From: a bacterium SCSIO 12827
GTDB lineage: Bacteria > Pseudomonadota > Alphaproteobacteria > Rhodospirillales > Casp-alpha2
Reading direction: 5' to 3'
DNA: 64,000 bases
Assembly: GCA_024397995.1 (NCBI GenBank)
Contig: CP073746.1
Location: 3,088,501 to 3,152,500 of the forward strand
Positions 17,511 to 25,098 of the stretch are shown here, piece by piece; position 1 is the stretch's first letter; each line of letters opens with the position of its first letter. A program made the position numbers and the translations under genes. Under the pieces are notes generated by a model. It made no database searches, had not been told where the DNA came from, and worked only from the letters and a program-made list of their open reading frames with translations.

Positions 17511-18527
17511 TTACTCAACCTCCTCGAACCGACCCGACAAGGATGCGACGATCCCGGCCGCCTCGGCCATGATCCGTTCGATCCGCACCGCAGCGGTCGG
17601 AATATCGTCAATTTCTCCCGCCACCTGCCCCGCGAACAGGGCCAGTTGCTCAAGCTCGCCCCGCATGTTGCGCAAGGGGGAATCCGTGCTGTAGCGATAG
17701 ATCGGCCGATCATCCTCCAGGGCAATCGGCTCGCGCTTTCGCAAATAAGGATCATGGCCGAAACGCGTGGTGCCGGCCTTGGCCGTCAGGCTGTTGCCGA
17801 TGACCCGCACTGGCGCCCCGATGGGCCAATTGATGGCGAACAGGTCGGTGCGCAGGGTGTCTTCCGAACGCGCGCCGACGACCCGTTCCTTATGATAGGC
17901 ATGGGCGAAGGATTCCTCGGTCGCCAGGAACGCCGTGCCGCAGTGGATTCCTGCCGCCCCCAACGCCAGAGCCGCGACCAGAGACCGGCCCGAAGCGAAC
18001 CCGCCCGAGGCGACCACGGGAACGGATACCGCCCGCACGACCTGGGGAACCAGAACCAGCGACGATGTCGTGCCGTGGACATGCCCGCCGGCTTCCTCCC
18101 CCTGCGCGATGATCACATCGGCGCCGGCCTGTTCGGCCAGCCGCGCATCCTCGACCGTGCCGACCTGATGGAACACCAGGCAGCCATGGTCCTTGGCCCG
18201 CTTGATCACGTCCGGATAGACATCCCAGAACAGACAGATCGAATGCACACCGGCATCGAAGCAGGCCGCCAGTTCGTCGTCGAGCAATTGGGAGTCGGTC
18301 GCGGCGGGGATCAGGTTGACCCCGAACGGCCGATCCGTGCCGTTCCGCACGGCCTCGATCTGTTGGCGGATCATATCCGGGCTTTCGCGCACCATGCCGA
18401 GGAAACCATAACCGCCGGCACGGGTCACCGCACCGACCAGATCCGCCCGCGCGACGCCGCCCATCCCCGCCTGAAGCACCGGGTAGCGGCAACCGAGCAG
18501 CGCGCAGAGTGTCGATTTCATCATCAT
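17511..18527 (-). CDS. Nitronate monooxygenase-like FMN protein
   Basis: A 338-residue TIM-barrel flavoprotein of the nitronate monooxygenase/2-nitropropane dioxygenase family (related to FabK). Features seen: N-terminal YPVLQAGMGGVARADL, AGADVIIAQGEEAGGHVHG (FMN phosphate and active-site His region) and ASGGFASGRSLVAALALGAAGIHCGTAFLA. Members oxidise nitronates or reduce enoyl-ACP; the two cannot be separated here. Several Met codons exist at the start (18548, 18536, 18527, 18524); 18527 is chosen because the conserved N-terminus follows closely. It sits between a small unknown gene and the MTHFS fusion in an operon led by superoxide dismutase, suggesting an oxidative-stress theme. Confidence 0.82.
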   Translation of the reverse strand: MMMKSTLCALLGCRYPVLQAGMGGVARADLVGAVTRAGGYGFLGMVRESPDMIRQQIEAVRNGTDRPFGVNLIPAATDSQLLDDELAACFDAGVHSICLFWDVYPDVIKRAKDHGCLVFHQVGTVEDARLAEQAGADVIIAQGEEAGGHVHGTTSSLVLVPQVVRAVSVPVVASGGFASGRSLVAALALGAAGIHCGTAFLATEESFAHAYHKERVVGARSEDTLRTDLFAINWPIGAPVRVIGNSLTAKAGTTRFGHDPYLRKREPIALEDDRPIYRYSTDSPLRNMRGELEQLALFAGQVAGEIDDIPTAAVRIERIMAEAAGIVASLSGRFEEVE

Positions 18528-18540
18528 TCCGTCCATGGCC

Positions 18541-18870
18541 CTACTCACATATCCGTTCGAACAGAGACGCCAGGGTGACCGCCAGAGTGATCGCGACCAG
18601 CCGCTGGACGACGAAAGCCCCCTGCGTCTTCGGGTGGCTCCAGATCATTTCGGCATTCCGGCGGGCGCGGTCCCAGACCGGACGGGGAACCTCGACAGGC
18701 CGCGGCGGCACATGATCCGCACCGGGGAAGGGAATGACCTCGCAGCGATGGTCGTTGTTCGATGCCTCGCGGGGACGCCCCCCCAGGCCCAGCATGCGAT
18801 GCAGTTTTCCCGACGCGGGCGGGCCGATGAAGAAATAGCCGAACCAGAACCGGATGTCCGACGGCACCAT
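18541..18870 (-). CDS. Small hypothetical protein between sod and NMO genes
   Basis: A 109-residue protein of no recognised family. The N-terminus is hydrophobic and aromatic (MVPSDIRFWFGYFFIGPPASGK), the middle is polar and Pro-rich, and residues about 88-105 (VQRLVAITLAVTLASLFERI) could form a helix that contacts membrane. The ATG at 18870 begins two bases after the superoxide dismutase stop (TGACGATG), which supports real translation and coupling. The coding frame overlaps the end of sodB upstream, so longer starts are unlikely. Confidence 0.6.
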   Translation of the reverse strand: MVPSDIRFWFGYFFIGPPASGKLHRMLGLGGRPREASNNDHRCEVIPFPGADHVPPRPVEVPRPVWDRARRNAEMIWSHPKTQGAFVVQRLVAITLAVTLASLFERICE

Positions 18871-18872
18871 CG

Positions 18873-19523
18873 TCAGCCCCCCGCGCTGTTCCATATCTGC
18901 GGACCGGCGGCGCTTGCCGCCAAGCGCGGCCGCGCCAAATTCTGCGCCGCGAAGTCCCAGTTGATGAGGTGGCCCATGACCGCGGCCACGTAATCGGGCC
19001 GCCGGTTCTGGTAATCCAGGTAATAGGCGTGTTCCCAAACGTCGATTGTCAGCAGTGGTGAAAGCCCGTGCATGATCGGCGTCTCGCCGTTGGGCGTATG
19101 CATGACCGCCAGCCCGGGGCCGTCGATGACCAGCCAGGTCCAGCCGCTGCCGAACACGCCCAGGGCGGTGCGGGTGAACACATCGACAAATTCGTCATGG
19201 CTGCCGAACGTCGCGTCGATGCGTTTCGCCAGATCGCCATCGGGCCGGCCGCCGCCGTCCGGGCGCAGGCAGCGCCAAAAGAACGCATGGTTCCACGCCT
19301 GCGCCGCATTGTTCAGAAGGTCCCGCTGATGGGCATTTTTGGCGGCCTGCTGAATGATCTGTTCCAGCGGCATATCGTCCATGCGGATTTCCTTGGCCAG
19401 GACCTTGGCCTTGTCCACATAGGCGCGGTGATGCCGCCCGTGGTGGGCTTCAAGGGTCGCGCGCGACATATGCGGCTCCAACGCGTCATAGGCGTAAGGA
19501 AGGCTGGCATGGGTAAGCTGCAT
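18873..19523 (-). CDS. sodB: Iron/manganese superoxide dismutase
   Basis: A 216-residue Fe/Mn-SOD that converts superoxide to peroxide and oxygen. Metal ligands are visible in order: His in LEAHHGRHHRAYVDKAK (residues about 27-36), His in AQAWNHAFFW (about 78), and the Asp and His of DVWEHAYYLDYQNRR (about 165-170). The spacing and the YYLDYQN motif fit the family. SodB-type cytoplasmic location is expected (no signal peptide). Metal preference (Fe or Mn) cannot be fixed by eye. It is the first gene of a minus-strand operon and is divergent from a LysR regulator with palindromes between them, suggesting regulated expression. Confidence 0.9.
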   Translation of the reverse strand: MQLTHASLPYAYDALEPHMSRATLEAHHGRHHRAYVDKAKVLAKEIRMDDMPLEQIIQQAAKNAHQRDLLNNAAQAWNHAFFWRCLRPDGGGRPDGDLAKRIDATFGSHDEFVDVFTRTALGVFGSGWTWLVIDGPGLAVMHTPNGETPIMHGLSPLLTIDVWEHAYYLDYQNRRPDYVAAVMGHLINWDFAAQNLARPRLAASAAGPQIWNSAGG

Positions 19524-19644
19524 ACGGTCGTTTCCTTCGGTCTAAGGCGCGCTTCCTACCCGGAAGCGGCACCTGCACATCTCTGCGTGGTGACCTGAAA
19601 AGGGTACGACTTGGCTTTTATATCTTGCAAACGATAAAAAATTG

Positions 19645-19681
19645 TCGATTAAATCGAATATAGCGATATAAATGCAATCGC
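19645..19681. promoter_or_regulatory. Dyads between sodB and the LysR gene
   Basis: Two inverted repeats lie in the 175-bp divergent region: TCGATT-A-AATCGA (19645-19657) and GCGAT/ATCGC (19663-19681). LysR proteins usually bind such sites next to their own gene. Binding is inferred from position only. Confidence 0.4.
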
Positions 19682-19698
19682 CGATCAAGGGTCTTGCG

Positions 19699-20547
19699 AT
19701 GGATACCGAACTCGCCCGCACCTTTCTGACCGTGATCGACGCCGGTAATTTCATCGGCGCGGCGGACCGCCTGCACGTCACCCAATCGACGGTCAGTGCC
19801 CGCATCCATTCATTGGAAGAGCAATTGGGCTGCAAGCTGTTCGTGCGCAACAAGGCCGGGACGGCCCTGACCCCGGCCGGGCATCAGTTTCAGAAACACG
19901 CGGCGGTGCTGGTGCGCACGGTCGAGCACGCCCGCCAGGACGTGGGCATTTCCAGGGGCTACCGGGCGTCACTCACGGTTGGGGGGCGGTTCGGGCTGTG
20001 GGAACGCCTGTTGCTCCGCTGGCTGCCGCTGATGCGCCAGACCGCCCCCGATGTTTCGGTCCGCGCGGAGATCGGGTTCGAAACGGACCTCATGCAGGGC
20101 CTGATCGAAGGCCGCCTCGACATCGGCGTCATGTACACGCCGCAAAGCCGCCCGGGCCTGACCGTCGAGGCCCTGATGGAGGAAAGCCTGGTCATGGTTT
20201 CGAGCCGGCCGACGGCGCGGGCGGAACCGGATGCCGATTATGTCTATGTCGACTGGGGGCCCGAATTTTACGCCAAGCACAATGCGCGGTTCCCCGAATT
20301 CGTGGGTGCCGGGATCACCGCCAACATCGGCTGGCTCGGCCTGCAGCACGTATTGCAGTTCGGCGGGTCCGGATACTTTCCGATCCGTCTGGTGCAGCCC
20401 TACCTGCAGGATGGGCAACTGCACCGGCTGCCCGATGCGCCGACCTTCCCGTTGCCCGCCTACCTGGTCTATTCCAGCGACGCGGACCGGCGCCTGCTGG
20501 AACCGGCGCTTGAAGGCATTCGCCGGGTCGCGGCGGAAACAGCCTGA
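19699..20547 (+). CDS. LysR family transcriptional regulator
   Basis: A 282-residue LysR-type regulator with an N-terminal winged helix-turn-helix (residues about 1-60: ELARTFLTVIDAGNFIGAADRLHVTQSTVSARIHSLEEQLG) and a C-terminal periplasmic-binding-like effector domain (about 90-290). ATG 19699 is preferred because it begins the conserved LysR start and is preceded by AAGG; an ATG at 19672 is also in frame. It is divergent from the sodB operon and may regulate it. The effector is unknown; the domain begins TVGGRFGLWERLLLRWLPLM. Confidence 0.85.
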   Translation: MDTELARTFLTVIDAGNFIGAADRLHVTQSTVSARIHSLEEQLGCKLFVRNKAGTALTPAGHQFQKHAAVLVRTVEHARQDVGISRGYRASLTVGGRFGLWERLLLRWLPLMRQTAPDVSVRAEIGFETDLMQGLIEGRLDIGVMYTPQSRPGLTVEALMEESLVMVSSRPTARAEPDADYVYVDWGPEFYAKHNARFPEFVGAGITANIGWLGLQHVLQFGGSGYFPIRLVQPYLQDGQLHRLPDAPTFPLPAYLVYSSDADRRLLEPALEGIRRVAAETA

Positions 20548-20565
20548 TGCCCCAGCGCCGTGTCG

Positions 20566-20991
20566 TCACTCCACCGCAATCAGCTTTCGGATCATGTCCT
20601 TGCTGGAGATGAGGTCCGCCAGCGTGTACCGCCCGAGGCTTTGGAAGAATGCCTTCTGTGCCTCGGCAAGGGCATTGCTGAGAGAGCAGAACGGTGACAG
20701 CCTGCATTCGATGGCCGCGCAGTCGATCAAGGGGGTTGTCCCCTCAAGCCGCGCCATGACGTCGCCGACATTGATCTGATCCGGCGGGCGGGCAAGCTCC
20801 ATGCCGCCACCCTTGCCTTGAAAGGTATTGATGAAGCCAGCCTTGCCCAGTTCGTGAACGACCTTGCGCAGATGTTCGTGCGAAATGTTGAAGTAGGCGG
20901 CGATCTTGGACAGCGTGCCCCGTTCATCGGGACGCGCTGCCAGATACAGAAGAACGCGCAGGGAATAATCTGAATGACGGCTTAAATGCAT
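20566..20991 (-). CDS. nsrR: NsrR, NO-sensing Rrf2 family repressor
   Basis: A 141-residue Rrf2-family regulator with an N-terminal winged helix (LSRHSDYSLRVLLYLAARPDERGTLSKIAAYFNISHEHLRKVV). The three Fe-S cluster Cys residues are C91, C96 and C102, exactly the positions and spacing of NsrR in enterobacteria. NsrR binds an Fe-S cluster, reacts with NO, and derepresses nitrosative-stress genes. It is on the same strand as the nirK operon and about 140 bases beyond its end, fitting control of that operon, as in Nitrosomonas. The start ATG at 20991 begins the conserved MHLSRHSDYSLR. Confidence 0.93.
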   Translation of the reverse strand: MHLSRHSDYSLRVLLYLAARPDERGTLSKIAAYFNISHEHLRKVVHELGKAGFINTFQGKGGGMELARPPDQINVGDVMARLEGTTPLIDCAAIECRLSPFCSLSNALAEAQKAFFQSLGRYTLADLISSKDMIRKLIAVE

Positions 20992-21134
20992 ACGCCGGAT
21001 TATAGATCACACAAAAGGATGCCGCCACTCGCAACACCCGCCCTCCGCCGGAGCGGGAGCGCCTAGGGCGACACCGGGCGCTCTCGCACCCGGTGCCGCC
21101 GTTCGGCCGATGGGACGCCCCGGATCAAACGCGG

Positions 21135-22166
21135 TCAGCGGCGAAGCTCCGGGAACGTGCCCTCGTGTTCGGGAACGTCATGGATCCCCGGCCCCTTGGT
21201 CATGCTTTCCGAATAATAGAAATCAGCGTCGTAGGCCTTGTCCTTCCAGACGTACCAGTCGTCGGTTTTGATGCCTTCGTATTCGATGACCAGGACAGAC
21301 CCGCCCGGCGCCTTGCCGTTGTTGGAGGTATGATGCTCGATATGGTCATGGGCGATCCAACGCCCGGGGTTATTCATACGCATGATGACGTCGTAACGCT
21401 CCCCGGGGCTCAGGTGAATGACGTCTGCCTCATAGGGTGAAGCCAACGGCAGGCCGTCCTTATGGGTGACCAGCATGTCATGGCCATGCGGGTGGAAGGC
21501 CACATCAAGCGTGGCGGCGATCAGGCGCAGACGCAGGACGTCCCCCTTCTTGACCCTGAGCGGCTGCGTCGTCGGGAAGGATTTTCCGTTGATTGAGAAA
21601 TACGTGATCGGCTCTCCCGGATGGCCACCCTTGCCATATTCCTGCGCGACCTCAGGGTTCCAGCCGGAGAACATCAGGATGGCCTCCTTGGTGACTTCCT
21701 TCTCGATGGGGATCGGCTCCTTCGGATCGATGATGAAGGGGCCCCACATGGCCCGCAGGCCCACGTGTTCGGGAACGTTGACGTGGCAGTGGTACCAAAG
21801 GGTGCCCACCTTGTCGGCGATGAAGCGATAGGTGAAGTTTTCGCCCGGCTCGATCGCCTTCTGCGTCACATTGGGCACACCATCGCTGCGCCAACTGTTG
21901 GTCTGGTACATGCCGTGCCAGTGAATCGTATGGCTGAGCGTTGTGTTGTTGGTCACCGTGACCTCGACGTCGTCTCCTTCCTTCACCCGCAGCAGCGGGC
22001 CCGGGACTTGCCCGTTATATGCCCAGACCTTGTATTTCAGGCCCGGTGCGACATCGATGGTTACTTCCTCGATCGTCATGTCGAAATGGCGGGCCTTGGC
22101 CCAGGCACCGGCGGGCAACAGCCCGCCCAGCGCCAAGGCAAGAATGAGCACTCCTAATCTTTGCAT
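21135..22166 (-). CDS. Two-domain multicopper oxidase, NcgA/blue copper oxidase-like
   Basis: A 343-residue periplasmic protein with a signal peptide (LGVLILALALGGLLPAGAWA). It has two cupredoxin domains: HWHG (residues 82-85), HCH (126-128), a type-1 copper ligand set His134/Met140 in HCHVNVPEHVGLRAMWG, and a second domain with HPHGHDM and HDHIEHH. This is the two-domain multicopper oxidase type found as the blue copper oxidase beside nirK in Nitrosomonas (ncgA), not a nitrite reductase (the NirK active-site pattern is missing). It probably oxidises Cu(I) or accepts electrons in nitrite/NO metabolism. ATG 22166 follows AGGAG. It is the last gene of the nirK operon. Confidence 0.85.
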   Translation of the reverse strand: MQRLGVLILALALGGLLPAGAWAKARHFDMTIEEVTIDVAPGLKYKVWAYNGQVPGPLLRVKEGDDVEVTVTNNTTLSHTIHWHGMYQTNSWRSDGVPNVTQKAIEPGENFTYRFIADKVGTLWYHCHVNVPEHVGLRAMWGPFIIDPKEPIPIEKEVTKEAILMFSGWNPEVAQEYGKGGHPGEPITYFSINGKSFPTTQPLRVKKGDVLRLRLIAATLDVAFHPHGHDMLVTHKDGLPLASPYEADVIHLSPGERYDVIMRMNNPGRWIAHDHIEHHTSNNGKAPGGSVLVIEYEGIKTDDWYVWKDKAYDADFYYSESMTKGPGIHDVPEHEGTFPELRR

Positions 22167-22177
22167 GTCATGTACTC

Positions 22178-22543
22178 CTATTTGGCGCCGGCACAGCAGA
22201 GTTCGCGCAGGTAGGCGACCACGTCGTGGATTTCGGCATCTGTCATGTTGCCGTCCCAGTTGGGCATCAGGATTGACTTGTTGACCGCCTGACCGCCTTC
22301 CTTGATCGCCTTGAACAAGTCGTCGTCGGTACGGGCCGACATTTCCGCCCGGTCCCGGTGATTGCGCGGCTGGACGGAAAGCTGGGGTGCGTTGATGCCC
22401 TTTCCGTCGCCGGACAGGCCGTGGCACTGGGTACAGTAAACCCGGTAAAGAGCCTTGCCGTGCGCCGCATCAGCAGCCGGTGCCGGCCGCGGATAAAGGA
22501 TCGATCCGCACAGAAATACAGCCAGTATGAAAAGCTTGTTCAT
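22178..22543 (-). CDS. Mono-haem cytochrome c, NcgC-like
   Basis: A 121-residue periplasmic cytochrome c with a signal peptide (MNKLFILAVFLCGSILYPRPAPA) and one haem motif CTQCH (about residues 37-41). The likely axial Met is in KSILMPNWDG. Its position next to the di-haem cytochrome, with which its start overlaps (ATGA), matches the ncgC gene of Nitrosomonas. It should carry electrons to or from NirK or the multicopper oxidase. A Cys pair (CC) near the C-terminus is notable. Confidence 0.88.
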   Translation of the reverse strand: MNKLFILAVFLCGSILYPRPAPAADAAHGKALYRVYCTQCHGLSGDGKGINAPQLSVQPRNHRDRAEMSARTDDDLFKAIKEGGQAVNKSILMPNWDGNMTDAEIHDVVAYLRELCCAGAK

Positions 22544-23241
22544 TTCGCCTTCTCCGGTTTTTCGCCGATGGTCCGCAGGTAATTGGCCAGCTTGTGAATC
22601 CCGGCCGTATTCAGATGCTTGTTCGGCATCAGAGTCCGAGGCTCCCAAGCTGCCGGGTCGCGGATGTAGGACACGATGAACGGCGGCTGGAGGCGCTGCC
22701 ACGCGGTGTAGAGCTCGGGGCCGGAAAAGCCCCCGTACTTGGGCGTGTCCTTGTGGCAGCCGCTGCAACCCTTGAACTTGACGAAGTCCATGGCCCCGAT
22801 CCGGGCCGACACGCGGCCGGGGGTGTAGTCTTCTTTCGCCAAGAGGGCCGCATTCGGTGTCAGGGTCATCAGGTAGTCCGCGATCTGTTTCGCCGCCGGC
22901 GCATCGACCACTGGGTGGTCGGACAGGGACGCCGCATCAACGGCATCCCCCTCCGGCCCCTTGGCGGCATGGTCAGGGGCGAAGTCTCCGGCCGGCCGGA
23001 TGCGGGTCGGTTTCTGCAGCCAGGCCTCCAGCCAGTCCCGGCGGAACTTGTTGCCGGCAAAGAAAAGAGGCGGCCCCTTCCGAGTTTGTCGCGCCGCCAG
23101 ATCAGGGCTCACCGGCCCTGACATCTGATGGCATACCGCACAGTCCTTTTGGATACTCGCCGGCGCCTCGGCCGCCAGGGCCGAGGTAACGGACAGCGCG
23201 GTCATCAGGGCCGCGCCGCCAAGTGCGATAACCTTTCGCAT
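22540..23241 (-). CDS. Di-haem cytochrome c, NcgB-like
   Basis: A 233-residue periplasmic cytochrome c with a signal peptide (MRKVIALGGAALMTALSVTSALA). It has two haem sites: CAVCH (about residue 34) and CSGCH (about residue 160), each followed by a Met-bearing region (LMPNKHLNTAG) as expected for two c-type domains. The order and size match the ncgB cytochrome of ammonia oxidisers. It is probably an electron carrier between the quinol/cytochrome bc1 pool and NirK or the oxidase. It overlaps the NcgC-like gene by four bases and follows nirK by about 15 bases, so all four form one operon. Confidence 0.88.
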   Translation of the reverse strand: MRKVIALGGAALMTALSVTSALAAEAPASIQKDCAVCHQMSGPVSPDLAARQTRKGPPLFFAGNKFRRDWLEAWLQKPTRIRPAGDFAPDHAAKGPEGDAVDAASLSDHPVVDAPAAKQIADYLMTLTPNAALLAKEDYTPGRVSARIGAMDFVKFKGCSGCHKDTPKYGGFSGPELYTAWQRLQPPFIVSYIRDPAAWEPRTLMPNKHLNTAGIHKLANYLRTIGEKPEKAK

Positions 23242-23256
23242 GGGGTGCTCCTGTTC

Positions 23257-24228
23257 TCAGCGCAGAATGAGATTGCCGTTCTTGCCCTTGTCCGGGTTCG
23301 CGTCCTTGAAGTTCATCAGCACGGAGATCGCGCCGTTGAGAGCGTGCTTCATCCGGTGGTCGACAATGGCGTTATTGGTCGCACGGTCGGCCGGCGGAAC
23401 GATGTCGAAGGTCATTGCGTGGGCCGGCGGCACTTCCGCCGTTTGCAGGCTGTAACGCAGGTTTTTCGGATTGCCGTTGTCCCACACCCGGTCCCAGATG
23501 CCGGCGATCGGATGAAACGCCGCGGCTTCGTTGATCATCGCATTGACGAAGAAAATGCGGACACGCTCACCCGGCTTCGCTTCCAGGGTCAGGGCGGCGT
23601 TGGGATCGTGCACCGGGTCGTAGTGGAACAGCTTGCCGTTCACGAGGGTGCCGACCCATTGCTTGTTCATCGCCCGGTCCTGGGCGCTGGTGCCGTCTTG
23701 GAACAGATCGCCGTGGACCAGGACGTATTCGCGATCCGGCTTGGGATAGGCATCCGAATAGCCTTCCTTGGGATCGACGATGATCACGCCGTACATGCCG
23801 CGCGAAATATGCTCGGCCATGGAACTGGCGCCGCAGTGATAGATGAAGACGCCGGGATGGTTCGCCTTGAACGTAAACTGCTTGGTGTCACCGGGGCGGA
23901 CTTCCGAGAACTCATCCAGGACGTCGACGACCGCCGCGTGGAAATCCATGGAATGGCTGTTCTTGTTGGACTTCTGATTGAGGAGCGTGAAATCGATTTC
24001 GTCCCCCTCCGTCACGCGAACCAGCGGACCCGGAACGGTGCCGCCAAAGGTCCACATGCGTTGCGTCGTGCCCTTGTTGTCGATCGGCAGTTCCTTTTCG
24101 ATGACGGGGATGTCGACCTTCACCGTCTTGGCGACGGCAGGCATGGAAACGACCGACAGCAGCCCGGCCGCGGCCAGACCGAGCCCCAGCGCCCAGGCGC
24201 GGCATGCGTTGTTACGTGGAAGGTTCAT
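23257..24228 (-). CDS. nirK: Copper-containing nitrite reductase NirK
   Basis: A 323-residue periplasmic enzyme reducing nitrite to NO. Type-1 copper ligands are H92, C132, H140 and M145 (SHSMDFHAA, IYHCGASSMAEHISRGMYG); type-2 copper ligands are H97, H131 and H291; the catalytic Asp95 and His239 (AFHPIAGIWDRVW) are present. It has a signal peptide with an AKT cut site. The length is close to the short NirK of Nitrosomonas rather than the about 370-residue denitrifier type, and the HCGAS loop fits that branch. It is the first gene of the operon followed by NcgB-, NcgC- and NcgA-like genes, with a strong AGGAG ribosome site. NsrR control is inferred from its neighbour. Confidence 0.92.
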   Translation of the reverse strand: MNLPRNNACRAWALGLGLAAAGLLSVVSMPAVAKTVKVDIPVIEKELPIDNKGTTQRMWTFGGTVPGPLVRVTEGDEIDFTLLNQKSNKNSHSMDFHAAVVDVLDEFSEVRPGDTKQFTFKANHPGVFIYHCGASSMAEHISRGMYGVIIVDPKEGYSDAYPKPDREYVLVHGDLFQDGTSAQDRAMNKQWVGTLVNGKLFHYDPVHDPNAALTLEAKPGERVRIFFVNAMINEAAAFHPIAGIWDRVWDNGNPKNLRYSLQTAEVPPAHAMTFDIVPPADRATNNAIVDHRMKHALNGAISVLMNFKDANPDKGKNGNLILR

Positions 24229-24235
24229 AGGTGTC

Positions 24236-24301
24236 TCCTATTTGATGGATTAATAATACATGTTCAATATCTTCCTATTTGATGGATGTCAAATACATGT
24301 T
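24236..24301. repeat. Two near-identical 29-bp direct repeats in the nirK promoter region
   Basis: Copies at 24236-24264 and 24273-24301 share 25 of 29 bases (both begin TCCTATTTGATGGAT and end AATACATGTT), 37 bp apart. The copy next to nirK contains its ribosome site (AGGAG when read on the minus strand). The repeat tail GATGTCAAATACAT has ATGT/ACAT half-sites like NsrR boxes. They lie between the divergent nirK and nasT genes, so a regulator binding side by side is likely. Confidence 0.6.
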
Positions 24302-24500
24302 ACTGACCACCTCTCCTCGGCACCAACGCCCGGCAGCATATCCACCGACTGGAAACCTGGTTTCTGGGCAATTCGCCAGCCGTGACGTGATGCTTGAACG
24401 TCCCTTCGACAACGATTATGCTGCACTGCAACAACGCATCCGCAACGATGGGGCTGTGTCTTGGATCAACCTTCCCTCAAGGGGGAGAAATTCACGCTCC

Positions 24501-25088
24501 ATGTCGGATTCAAAACTCAGCATTGTCGTCATTGATGAAGACCCTGTCCGCGCCGCCATCTTGATGGACGGGCTGGCCGAAGCCGGCCATGCGGAAGTCG
24601 CTCTTATCGACAACGTGAACAATCTCCTGAAAAAGATTTTCGCCATCGATCCGGACGTCATTCTGATCGATCTGGAAAACCCGTCGCGTGATTCACTCGA
24701 GCAGATGTTCCAGGTCTCGCGCGAAGTGCGCCGGCCAACAGCCGTCTTCGTCGACGAGACCGACCGCGCCATGACCGACGCCGCCATCGACGCCGGCGTC
24801 AGCGCCTATATCGTCGATGGTCTGAAGAAAGAACGCGTCAACCAGATCGTCGACCTGACCATTTCGCGCTTCAATGCCTTTTCACGCCTGCAATCGGAAT
24901 TGTCGGCCGCCAAGACGGCGCTCAGTGAACGCAAGATCATCGAGCGGGCCAAGGGCATCTTAATGCAGACCCGCGGCATGTCCGAGGAAGAGGCCTATGC
25001 CGCCCTCCGCAAGACCGCCATGAACGAAAAGAAGCGCATCGTCGATATCGCCAGCAGCCTGGTGACGGCGGACCGCATCGCATCGTAA
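24501..25088 (+). CDS. nasT: NasT-like ANTAR antiterminator
   Basis: A 195-residue RNA-binding response regulator. The N-terminal receiver-like domain (SIVVIDEDPVRAAILMDGLAEAGH...) is followed by a coiled coil and a C-terminal ANTAR domain (KIIERAKGILMQTRGMSEEEAYAALRKTAMNEKKRI) with the family's conserved helix. NasT binds tandem hairpins in leader RNA and prevents termination when nitrate or nitrite is sensed through NasS. ATG 24501 begins the conserved start; a GGGGGAG stretch (24481-24487) lies upstream within a possible hairpin. It is followed 10 bases later by nasS, the usual pair. Confidence 0.9.
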   Translation: MSDSKLSIVVIDEDPVRAAILMDGLAEAGHAEVALIDNVNNLLKKIFAIDPDVILIDLENPSRDSLEQMFQVSREVRRPTAVFVDETDRAMTDAAIDAGVSAYIVDGLKKERVNQIVDLTISRFNAFSRLQSELSAAKTALSERKIIERAKGILMQTRGMSEEEAYAALRKTAMNEKKRIVDIASSLVTADRIAS

Positions 25089-25098
25089 CGCCAGAGGG

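Noticed and set aside
21135..22166. Could be a second NirK
   Set aside because: It has the HWHG and HCH multicopper oxidase motifs, lacks the Asp98/His255 catalytic pattern of NirK, and matches the two-domain oxidase next to nirK.
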